Assembly (NCBI GenBank): GCA_965662045.1
Contig: CBFIGE010000007.1
Span: forward strand, 1-64,000
Direction: 5' to 3'
Origin: UBA3478 sp965662045
GTDB taxonomy: Bacteria; Bacteroidota; Bacteroidia; Flavobacteriales; Flavobacteriaceae
DNA: 64,000 nt
The position numbers and the translations under genes were made by a program. Positions within the stretch are counted from its first letter, which is position 1. Each line of letters begins with the position of its first letter. The notes under the pieces are model-generated. The model had not been told where the DNA came from. It searched no databases and saw only the letters and a program-made list of their open reading frames with translations. Below, in pieces: positions 1-7,842 of the stretch.

Positions 1-1
1 C

Positions 2-1900
2 ATGGACATTTATGCTGAGGATGATAGTGATAAAAACATTGTGGCTGGATCACAAAATGGTAGAGGAAATGAGGCTAGAGTTTATGCTACAGACAATTCC
101 AATAAAAACATCGTTGCAGTTAGTCAAAACGGAAAGAGAAATGATATTTTTTCTGCCGATGCAACAACCGATGCCGACAAAAATATTATTTACGCAGAAC
201 AAAATGGCCAGGGCAATAGTATTTTCTATATCTCTGCTGATTTTAACAGTGATGGAAACTTAGTTGCAGTGGGTCAAAACGGAAAACGAAACTATGCCGC
301 AGAGGTTCTGGCTTCTACTAACTCTGATGGAAATGCAATTTTAGTTGAGCAAAATGGTCGAAACAACTACGTCGATCGCATTCAGGCAGTTGATGATTCA
401 GACAACAACCTTATAGTAGTTCAGCAAAATGGAAAAGGTAATAAGTCTTTAAAAGTAATGGCAGAAGATAACTCTGATAAAAACCTTCTTGCTTTACAAC
501 AAAATGGTAAAGTCAATAAGGCAAGAGTAAGAGCTAAAAGTTCTTCTGATAAAAATGCTGTTGCTGTTCAACAAAACGGTAGAAACAATAAATCATACGT
601 AAACGTTAACTTCAATTCAAATCGAAATCTAGTCGGAGTTCAACAAAATGGTAAGAGAAATACTATTAGTGAGGCAAGAGTGCGTCAGAAGAGTGATAAA
701 AATATTTTAGTAGCCCAACAGAATGGTAAAAGTAATTACATCGATTTAGTGTATATCCAAGGAAGATCTGATAAAAATATTTTGGCGGTACGTCAAAGTG
801 GAACAGGTAACTCTATAGTAGATGCAACTGCTCAGGCTGATTCAGATAAAAACGTCATTTTAGGTGAACAAAATGGCAAGAATAATGATCTTTATTACCT
901 AGGGGCATATGACAATTCTAATAAGAACCTTATGTATGCCGGTCAAAATGGTAAAGGAAACTACGCAGAGGTTTATGCGGAAGAAAGATCAAATAAGAAT
1001 ATCTTGTTATTGGAACAAAATGGTACAAGAAATGAAGGCTATGCCATTGCTGAAATAAATTCTAACGAGAATTTAATTGTTTTCCAACAAAATGGAAAAG
1101 GTAATTACGCATATGCTGATGCTTATGACGGATCTAACAATAATTTTATTGTAGGACAACAAAATGGTACAAGAAATACTATGGATTATTTGGAAGCTTG
1201 GGATAAATCCAATTACAATGCCCTTGTAGGTCAACAAAATGGAAAAGGCAATTATGCTGATGTTGAGGTCTATGATAGGTCTAACAACAACTTACTTGTA
1301 TTACAACAAAACGGTACAAGTAATGAAGTGCTTGGGTTATATGTCTACGACAATTCCAGTTACAATGCCCTTGTAGCACAACAAAACGGCACTAGAAATG
1401 AAATATATGAGATATATGTTTACGACAAATCAGATTTCAACGCTGTTTTTGCACAACAAAATGGAAAGGATAACTATGCTGATATCCAAATTTGGAATAA
1501 ATCAGATAAAAACCTTGTAGCACTGAGACAAACAGGAGATAGCAATAAATCAACATCTTACATTGTGAGAAAATCAGATAAAAACCTAGCCTTAGTTGAT
1601 CAAGTAGGAACAAAAAACAAGTCTAGATTAAGAGTTAGAGGAAACTCTGATAAAAACTCAGTGATTGTTTCGCAAAACGGTCAGAAGAACAAGGCGATCA
1701 ACAAAGTTGTAGAAGATTCGAATAAGAATTCAATTTTCACTATGCAGCAAGGTAGCCAACATTGGTCAAACAATTTGATTGATGCACAATCTGATATGAA
1801 TTCAATTACTACACAGCAATACGGAATGGGACATTCATCTAATGTTACCATGAGCTCTGCAAACATGAACACCGTTAGTGTGATGCAGTCTGGTATGTAA
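2..1900 (+). CDS. Curlin-like repeat protein, 5' end missing
   Basis: This is the 3' part of a large secreted-type repeat protein; the frame is open to the window edge and the first ATG lies inside a repeat, so the real start and any signal peptide are upstream. About 25 tandem units of 24 or 25 residues follow the pattern S-[DN]-x-N-x5-Q-N-G-x-x-N, with hydrophobic alternation between the polar turns. The QxGxxN core recalls curlin repeats, which form amyloid-like beta-solenoids, although the second half of each unit is S-D-K-N-like rather than a second QxGxxN. The last three units decay and the protein stops after a Q-S-G-M end. Units in the 3' half alternate between two types. A surface fibre or adhesin role is inferred from the repeat only. 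A strong hairpin terminator follows, and the next gene has its own promoter-like element. Confidence 0.7.
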   Translation: MDIYAEDDSDKNIVAGSQNGRGNEARVYATDNSNKNIVAVSQNGKRNDIFSADATTDADKNIIYAEQNGQGNSIFYISADFNSDGNLVAVGQNGKRNYAAEVLASTNSDGNAILVEQNGRNNYVDRIQAVDDSDNNLIVVQQNGKGNKSLKVMAEDNSDKNLLALQQNGKVNKARVRAKSSSDKNAVAVQQNGRNNKSYVNVNFNSNRNLVGVQQNGKRNTISEARVRQKSDKNILVAQQNGKSNYIDLVYIQGRSDKNILAVRQSGTGNSIVDATAQADSDKNVILGEQNGKNNDLYYLGAYDNSNKNLMYAGQNGKGNYAEVYAEERSNKNILLLEQNGTRNEGYAIAEINSNENLIVFQQNGKGNYAYADAYDGSNNNFIVGQQNGTRNTMDYLEAWDKSNYNALVGQQNGKGNYADVEVYDRSNNNLLVLQQNGTSNEVLGLYVYDNSSYNALVAQQNGTRNEIYEIYVYDKSDFNAVFAQQNGKDNYADIQIWNKSDKNLVALRQTGDSNKSTSYIVRKSDKNLALVDQVGTKNKSRLRVRGNSDKNSVIVSQNGQKNKAINKVVEDSNKNSIFTMQQGSQHWSNNLIDAQSDMNSITTQQYGMGHSSNVTMSSANMNTVSVMQSGM

Positions 1901-1923
1901 AATCATATTTACGAATGAACAGA

Positions 1924-1953
1924 AAAGGGCCTCTACTTTAGAGGCCCTTTTTT
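1924..1953 (+). terminator. Rho-independent terminator of the repeat gene
   Basis: A perfect 9-bp stem (GGGCCTCTA at 1927-1935 pairing with TAGAGGCCC at 1939-1947) closes a 3-nt loop. An A-run lies before it and a T-run after it, right after the repeat-protein stop codon. Confidence 0.9.
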
Positions 1954-2023
1954 ATTACTTCAATTATTACATTTTCAGAGGATACATTGTAGTTATCAAC
2001 TTAAATAATAGTTATTTCTGTTG

Positions 2024-2031
2024 TACTTTTG
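2024..2031 (+). promoter_or_regulatory. Bacteroidota -7 element upstream of lpdA
   Basis: TACTTTTG matches TAnnTTTG and lies 24 nt before the lpdA ATG, giving a short leader. No TTG is found at the ideal -33 spacing, so this rests on the -7 box alone. Confidence 0.4.
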
Positions 2032-2055
2032 AATGCTGATAAATGAAACACACAC

Positions 2056-3462
2056 ATGAAAAAATTTGATGTCGCTGTAATAGGTTCAGGACCTGGAGGA
2101 TATGTAGCTGCAATTCGCTGCGCTCAACTTGGAATGCATACAGCATTGATTGAAAAGGAAAATACCTTAGGAGGTACTTGTTTGAATGTAGGTTGTATTC
2201 CTTCAAAATCACTTTTAGATTCTTCACATCATTACGAAGATGCCTTGAAACATTTTGAAACACATGGCATCAAAATAAAGGGAGAGGTTGAGCTTGATTT
2301 TCCTCAGATGATCAATCGTAAACAACAGGTAGTAGATCAGACTACAAAAGGAATTGAGTTTTTGATGGATAAAAATAAAATCGAAGTAATTCGAGGTCTT
2401 GGACGTTTTAAAACAGCCTCAACGCTTGAAATTGTTCAAGATGATGAGGTTATTGAAGAGGTTGAAGCGGCAAAATGCATTATAGCTACTGGCTCTAAAC
2501 CCGGAAATTTACCCTTTATTACTTTAGATCACGAACGTATCATTACGTCTACAGAAGCCCTTTCGCTCAGCGAAATTCCAAAAAAATTAGTGGTAATAGG
2601 TGGAGGAGTTATTGGATTAGAACTCGGTCAAGTATACAAAAGACTAGGGTCTGAAGTAGAGGTCATTGAATATGCAGATCGCATAATCTCTGGAATGGAT
2701 TCGGCTCTTTCTAAGGAGCTTATGAAATCCCTAAAAAAGCAAAAAATTAAATTTCACCTCTCTCATCAGGTAAAAGAGGTGAAACGTGTCGGAGATAAGG
2801 TTTTGGTCTCTGCTGAAGATAAAAAAGGTGTCACACATGAGTTTGAGTCTGATTACACATTAGTATCTGTAGGGAGAGTAGCCAATACCGAAGGATTACA
2901 ATTAGAAAATGCCGGACTCTCAACTGACGAAAGAGGGCTAATTCTGGTAAATGATCACTTACAAACCGAGCAAGCACATATTTATGCCATAGGTGATGTT
3001 ATTAAAGGTGCCATGTTAGCTCACAAAGCTGAAGAAGAAGGTGTTTTTGTTGCTGAAGTTATGGCAGGTCAAAAACCACACATTAATTATAATTTAATTC
3101 CTTCTGTAGTTTATACTTGGCCAGAGGTTGCCTCAGTTGGACTCACTGAAGAACAATTAAAACTACAAGAACGCGATTATAAAAGCGGTCAATTTCCAAT
3201 GCGTGCACTGGGAAGAGCTCGAGCAAGCATGGATATAGACGGATTTGTAAAAATATTGGCTGATGCCAAAACAGATGAGGTATTAGGTGTACATATGATA
3301 GGTGCACGTTGTGCAGATCTAATTGCAGAAGGTGTTACCGCTATGGAATTTAGAGCCTCTGCTGAGGATATCGCTAGAATGTCTCATGCGCATCCTACCT
3401 ACGCAGAAGCTGTTAAAGAAGCTGCTTTAGCCGCTTCAGAAAATCGTGCTTTACACATGTAA
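2056..3462 (+). CDS. lpdA: Dihydrolipoyl dehydrogenase (E3)
   Basis: FAD-dependent E3 subunit that reoxidises dihydrolipoamide in 2-oxoacid dehydrogenase complexes and the glycine cleavage system, passing electrons to NAD. The 468-residue length is normal for the family. The N-terminal FAD Rossmann motif GSGPGG is at residues 10-15 and the redox-active disulfide CLNVGC uses C42 and C47. An NAD-binding GGGVIG motif lies mid-protein, and the C-terminal catalytic dyad is H446/E451 in HPTYAE. A fused E1 subunit is encoded about 35 kb away (37276-39681); no E2 gene is in the window. The last 50 bp overlap the convergent acyltransferase gene, so both stop codons lie inside the partner's coding region. 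Confidence 0.96.
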   Translation: MKKFDVAVIGSGPGGYVAAIRCAQLGMHTALIEKENTLGGTCLNVGCIPSKSLLDSSHHYEDALKHFETHGIKIKGEVELDFPQMINRKQQVVDQTTKGIEFLMDKNKIEVIRGLGRFKTASTLEIVQDDEVIEEVEAAKCIIATGSKPGNLPFITLDHERIITSTEALSLSEIPKKLVVIGGGVIGLELGQVYKRLGSEVEVIEYADRIISGMDSALSKELMKSLKKQKIKFHLSHQVKEVKRVGDKVLVSAEDKKGVTHEFESDYTLVSVGRVANTEGLQLENAGLSTDERGLILVNDHLQTEQAHIYAIGDVIKGAMLAHKAEEEGVFVAEVMAGQKPHINYNLIPSVVYTWPEVASVGLTEEQLKLQERDYKSGQFPMRALGRARASMDIDGFVKILADAKTDEVLGVHMIGARCADLIAEGVTAMEFRASAEDIARMSHAHPTYAEAVKEAALAASENRALHM

Positions 3463-4576
3463 TCCATGTTTTTAGCTTTGGTTTGAAATGATGATAAACC
3501 ACAGCAGAAAGTGTACATATCAACATGAATAGCAGAGCGCAAGTTGTTGCTTCTACCCAGTTGAGTGACTTTTTGTAGAATCGATACAATCCGTAGCCAG
3601 TAAAACTTCCATATAGAATCATGTAGTGAATGATGTAGGTGGTTAGCGTACTCTGTCCTATTTTCACGATGCTTTTGTATTTGGTCAATCCTCTTAAGCT
3701 GGCAAAGACCGCAAAAACGATAAGGACATCCCCAAGTCTAATAAACAAATAGTTATTATTCACCACTTCTTGTAGAAAAGCGAAGGTCGAATGAAGCTTG
3801 ATGAATTCAGTAAAAAATCCACTAGAGTAGTGAATCAGCAGTAATCCTGATAGTAAACTACTTAAAATAAAGAAGGGATAGAAATAAGGCTTGTTTTGAA
3901 AGCGCAGGTACAATTGAGACAACAAAGCGCCAAAATTACTGTATCCCAGCCATGGAATAATGGTAAAAACAGATCCATTCGCCTTGTTGAGGTAATTTGC
4001 AAAAAGTTTTGGCAAGTACTCGTATTCAATCGTTTTATAATATGGCTCGCCTAGAAAAAGCAAAAGAACAATACTGAGCTGAATTATTGCATAAGCCCAT
4101 TTTAGCCCGAAATCACTGAGCCAAAGGTGAACTTTGTACAATAACACTATCGACAACAATGCCAGACCAATGCAGTGAAGTACATCCACCTGATAAAAGG
4201 CGTTATACAATTGCCCTTTAAATAAGCCACCGAAGTTTAACCGCAATAAGTATCCATAAAAAATAAGTTCAAGACCTCTTTTAAGGCTTTTTTTAATTCT
4301 TGGATTGTCATGATTTTGCGCTTTGTTGCTCAATAGCAAATAAGAGACGATAAAACCAGAAACAGTGAAGAATACTGGAGCCGTAATACCCCTGAAATAC
4401 AACCACCACGAAAAAAGTTCATTTTCTTTATCTCGAAAAGCAGGATCTAATAATCCATCGATAAAATGTCCCTGAAGCATCATTAAAATCGCCCAGGCTC
4501 TTATGGCGTCAATGTAGTATAATCGCTGAACTGATTTCAATACGGATAAATTTGAATCAAAAATAAATAAAAGCAC
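3413..4576 (-). CDS. Multi-pass membrane acyltransferase-like protein
   Basis: A 387-residue integral membrane protein with roughly ten hydrophobic segments. Near the N-terminus, residues around 20-40 read YYIDAIRAWAILMMLQGHF, the signature of the DUF1624/heparan-alpha-glucosaminide N-acetyltransferase-like and acyltransferase-3 superfamily: a D and R before the first helix and an H at the end of it. A second characteristic stretch, FRGITAPVFFTVSGF, follows. Relatives move acyl groups across membranes onto sugars, but the substrate here cannot be read from sequence. It faces lpdA tail to tail with a 50-bp overlap and is divergent from tilS with only 24 bp between the starts. An internal start nearer the D-A-I-R motif cannot be excluded. 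Confidence 0.7.
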   Translation of the reverse strand: MLLFIFDSNLSVLKSVQRLYYIDAIRAWAILMMLQGHFIDGLLDPAFRDKENELFSWWLYFRGITAPVFFTVSGFIVSYLLLSNKAQNHDNPRIKKSLKRGLELIFYGYLLRLNFGGLFKGQLYNAFYQVDVLHCIGLALLSIVLLYKVHLWLSDFGLKWAYAIIQLSIVLLLFLGEPYYKTIEYEYLPKLFANYLNKANGSVFTIIPWLGYSNFGALLSQLYLRFQNKPYFYPFFILSSLLSGLLLIHYSSGFFTEFIKLHSTFAFLQEVVNNNYLFIRLGDVLIVFAVFASLRGLTKYKSIVKIGQSTLTTYIIHYMILYGSFTGYGLYRFYKKSLNWVEATTCALLFMLICTLSAVVYHHFKPKLKTWITCVKHDFLKRLKQLL

Positions 4577-4585
4577 TTGGTTACC

Positions 4586-4593
4586 TAACTTTG
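4586..4593 (+). promoter_or_regulatory. -7 element of tilS
   Basis: TAACTTTG matches TAnnTTTG exactly and ends 7 nt before the tilS ATG. A start site the usual few bases downstream would make the transcript leaderless or nearly so. It sits in the 24-bp gap to the divergent acyltransferase gene. Confidence 0.5.
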
Positions 4594-4600
4594 TAGTGAA

Positions 4601-5899
4601 ATGACATTGAATCTAGACCATCTTCGAGAAATCCTTACTCCACACAGCGAAAAACACCTGTTATTGGCCTGTAGTGGAGGTCTTGACAGCACTGTTTTAG
4701 CTCATGTTTTTGGAATGCTTGAACTGAATTTTAATTTGATTCATGTCAATTATAAATTAAGAGGTCTTGACAGTGATTTAGATCAGGAGCATGTAGAACA
4801 ACTTGCGAAACAGTTAGGCGTAGAATGTCATGTCTTAGTGGAGGATATAAGTAACACCGACCAAAACATACAATTGACGGCTAGAAACCTGCGGTACACT
4901 TTTTTTAAAAAGATTCAAGAATCTAGTCCGAACAGTCTTTTGTGTACTGCACATCATTTAGACGATCAAATAGAAACCTTTTTTATAAACCTACTCAGAG
5001 GAACTGGAGTTAAAGGATTGAGGGGTATTTCAGAGTCAGATGAACTTATAAGACCATTACTTACTTACGATAAGAAACAAATTCATCAATACGCTGTGGC
5101 GAATGAACTGAAATGGAGAGAAGACGCCTCTAATCAAAAAGCAACCTACCTACGCAATAAAATAAGGCTTGAATTACTGCCTGTTCTTTCCCAAATAGAA
5201 GAGAACTATCGATCGAATTTTAGTCAAAATTTCGCGCACTTAAAACGTGACAGTAGTATTGTTGAAATGCACAGAGCTCAAATTCTAAGTGGAGTGATGA
5301 CAGAAAAAAATGAGATTAAAAGATATGATATACAAAAGATTGAAGCGCTCACTCCATTTGAAACACTTTTAGATTTAATTTTTCGGTCAGAAGGGTTTTC
5401 TCATCTTCCAGACCTGAAACAGCTGTTACGAGCTGAAGGTGGTAAATTCATAGAAAATGATCAAAAAGATCAACTCTTACTCAAGTCGGGTCAATCACTA
5501 TATCAGCTCTCTAATCAGACTATGCCTGATTTATTTGATATGAATTCCCTTTTTTCGATAACTGAAGTAACAGAGGAGGAGGTAACATACACAGATAATA
5601 GCTGTATATATGTGGATCAAGAAATGCTCAAAGGAGATTTTAATCTTCAGCCTTTGTCGGCTTTGCACTATTTTTATCCTTTGGGAATGACTAAAAAGAA
5701 AAAAGTCTCCAAATTTTTAAAGGATATCGGTATTCAAGGCCCCTTAAAAATGTACATACCATTACTATTTGGTGGTGATGAATTGCTTTGGGTTGTCCCT
5801 TTTCGAATGGACCACAGAAGCAGAATTACCTCGAAAACAAAAAATATTTTAAAAATAGAATGTTTAGAAAAAGACTTCTGGGAGCTCTTCTCTTCCTAA
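4601..5899 (+). CDS. tilS: tRNA(Ile)-lysidine synthetase
   Basis: Adds lysine to C34 of tRNA-Ile(CAU) using ATP, which makes the tRNA read AUA codons; it is essential in most bacteria. The N-terminal PP-loop ATP pyrophosphatase motif SGGLDS is at residues 25-30. The family motifs HHLDDQIETFFINLLRGTG and the conserved RPLL segment follow, and the C-terminal TilS substrate-binding region is present. At 432 residues the length is normal. It leads a run of overlapping same-strand genes: the dsbD reading frame begins 40 bp before the tilS stop, which suggests cotranscription and translational coupling. Confidence 0.95.
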   Translation: MTLNLDHLREILTPHSEKHLLLACSGGLDSTVLAHVFGMLELNFNLIHVNYKLRGLDSDLDQEHVEQLAKQLGVECHVLVEDISNTDQNIQLTARNLRYTFFKKIQESSPNSLLCTAHHLDDQIETFFINLLRGTGVKGLRGISESDELIRPLLTYDKKQIHQYAVANELKWREDASNQKATYLRNKIRLELLPVLSQIEENYRSNFSQNFAHLKRDSSIVEMHRAQILSGVMTEKNEIKRYDIQKIEALTPFETLLDLIFRSEGFSHLPDLKQLLRAEGGKFIENDQKDQLLLKSGQSLYQLSNQTMPDLFDMNSLFSITEVTEEEVTYTDNSCIYVDQEMLKGDFNLQPLSALHYFYPLGMTKKKKVSKFLKDIGIQGPLKMYIPLLFGGDELLWVVPFRMDHRSRITSKTKNILKIECLEKDFWELFSS

Positions 5900-7842
5900 A
5901 TAGTGTTAGCCTTTTAGCACAATTTACTGCGCCTCCATTGCAATGGAGTAAGGAGCTGATTCAAGAATCTGACTCTGTTTACAGCCTTGAAATTACGGCT
6001 CTTATTGAAGACGGATGGCATTTGTATTCTCAATTCACACCTGAAGGAGGAAGTCTTCCAACAGAACTAGAATTTAATGAAGCAGGAGTAGCTTATAAAC
6101 TACTGGGAAAAACAGAAGAAAGTGAAACCGAAACAGCCTATTCGGATGTCTTTGAGGTCGAAGAACGCTTTTTTAAAAAAAGAGCAGTTTTCACTCAAAA
6201 AATTAAACCACTCAAAGAAGTATATGCTTTTGAGGTTATGGTTTATTATCAGGTGTGCAAAGAGATTTGTATCCCTGGGGAAGAGCGCATTGAATTTATT
6301 TTAAATCCAAAGCTTAAAAAACAAAGCACTTCTAAAATAACTCAAGAAAAAAACCAAAACCAGCGATTAACTATTCCTTTAAAAAACAAGGATTTCAGTA
6401 AAGCCCTAAGTAAGGGAGAAAGACCGCAAGCGTTGGATTTATCGCTTATACTATTGGGGTTTTTAGGAGGCCTTATAGCATTGCTTACTCCTTGTGTTTT
6501 TCCAATGATTCCCTTGACAGTTTCATTTTTTTCCTCAGATAAGAACAAAGGAAAAACAAAAAAGCTTGCCCTTTTTTACAGTGTGAGTATTGTCTTAATT
6601 TTTATTTTGTTGAGCCTACCTTTTCATATTTATGACAGTATTGATCCTCAATTTTTTAATCAAATTGCGACTAATGTCTATCTAAACCTTTTATTCTTTG
6701 TGGTGCTACTGCTTTTTGCTCTTTCACTTTTTGGTTTGTTCGAATTAAACCTGCCTTCAAGTTGGAGTACACGATTAGATGGGTACAGCAGTAAATTTTC
6801 TGGATTTGGAGGAAGCTTTTTTATGGCTTTAACTTTGGTCATCGTTTCTTTTTCATGCACAGGTCCTGTTCTAGGTGGATTACTTGGTTCAACTGCGCTG
6901 TTAGGTGGTCAGGTTGCCATGAATTTGACTTTAGGGATGTTCGGTTTCGGACTAGCACTCGCTATCCCATTCGGTTTGTTTGCTTGGTTTCCCAATGGTT
7001 TGAAAGTGCTTCCTAGGTCTGGCGCTTGGATGAATACAGCTAAAGTAGTATTGGGATTTGTTGAACTTGCATTGGCGTTTAAATTTTTATCTAATGCCGA
7101 TTTAGTCAGTGGTTGGGGTATTTTATACTACGAAATCTTTCTTGTCATTTGGATTTTAATCAGTTCAGGACTACTGATTTACTTGATTCTCAAAATCAAT
7201 TTTAAAACACTTAAAAATCTTCAAAAAGGAGTTTGTATTTTGATTTATTCAGGACTGCTTTTATTTACTATTAATTTGTCAAATGGATTGTTCAATAAGA
7301 GAAGTGTCGCTTTTGTTGGGGCATTCATTCCTCCTGACTTTTATAGTATTTCTTCAGATAACAACGAGCAATGTCCCTTGGGATTGGATTGTTTTAAAAA
7401 CTTTGATGATGGAATAGCAGAGGCTAAACGACTAAACAAACCTGTTCTTTTAGACTTTACAGGATGGTCTTGTGTTAATTGCAGGAAAATGGAAAATGAT
7501 GTTTGGCGACAAAATAAGGTATACGATTTGTTAAAAAACGAAGTGGTTTTAATTTCACTTTATGTAGATGACAGAGCGGAACTATCCAAAGAGGAGCAAT
7601 TCATCGTATCCTACAGAGAAAATCACCAAAAAAAAATTAGAACTATAGGAGACAAGTGGAGTGCCTTTCAAGTGCTTAATTTCGGGTATTTATCACAGCC
7701 GTTTTACGTGCTTATTTCTCCGGACTACCGAATCTTAAATTCACCTATACAATACACTGATTCAGATAGCTACTATGTTTGGCTTACCGAATCAATTCAA
7801 AAATATAAAGCGAAATATGAATTTGAGAAAAGTATTTTTTAG
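5860..7842 (+). CDS. dsbD: Protein-disulfide reductase DsbD
   Basis: Moves reducing power from cytoplasmic thioredoxin across the inner membrane to periplasmic disulfide isomerases and cytochrome c maturation. I place the start at 5860, because the following residues form a good signal peptide ending in S-L-L-A-Q; the frame is open further upstream but encodes no sensible N-terminus. Three redox parts are visible. An N-terminal immunoglobulin-like domain carries C133 and C137, a central multi-helix domain carries membrane cysteines C212 (TPCVFP) and C333 (FSCTGP), and a C-terminal thioredoxin-like domain carries a CVNC active site at C538/C541. The total of 660 residues fits full-length DsbD. 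It overlaps tilS by 40 bp and the next gene by 26 bp. Confidence 0.9.
   Translation: MFRKRLLGALLFLNSVSLLAQFTAPPLQWSKELIQESDSVYSLEITALIEDGWHLYSQFTPEGGSLPTELEFNEAGVAYKLLGKTEESETETAYSDVFEVEERFFKKRAVFTQKIKPLKEVYAFEVMVYYQVCKEICIPGEERIEFILNPKLKKQSTSKITQEKNQNQRLTIPLKNKDFSKALSKGERPQALDLSLILLGFLGGLIALLTPCVFPMIPLTVSFFSSDKNKGKTKKLALFYSVSIVLIFILLSLPFHIYDSIDPQFFNQIATNVYLNLLFFVVLLLFALSLFGLFELNLPSSWSTRLDGYSSKFSGFGGSFFMALTLVIVSFSCTGPVLGGLLGSTALLGGQVAMNLTLGMFGFGLALAIPFGLFAWFPNGLKVLPRSGAWMNTAKVVLGFVELALAFKFLSNADLVSGWGILYYEIFLVIWILISSGLLIYLILKINFKTLKNLQKGVCILIYSGLLLFTINLSNGLFNKRSVAFVGAFIPPDFYSISSDNNEQCPLGLDCFKNFDDGIAEAKRLNKPVLLDFTGWSCVNCRKMENDVWRQNKVYDLLKNEVVLISLYVDDRAELSKEEQFIVSYRENHQKKIRTIGDKWSAFQVLNFGYLSQPFYVLISPDYRILNSPIQYTDSDSYYVWLTESIQKYKAKYEFEKSIF

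Noticed and set aside
2..1900. Regular DNA repeats at the left edge as a possible CRISPR array
   Set aside because: Period is 72-75 bp without identical repeats and the frame is open throughout with a conserved protein motif; it is a coding repeat.
5788..5859. Longer dsbD N-terminus from the first in-frame ATG
   Set aside because: Residues are polar and unlike the family; the signal peptide begins at the ATG at 5860.
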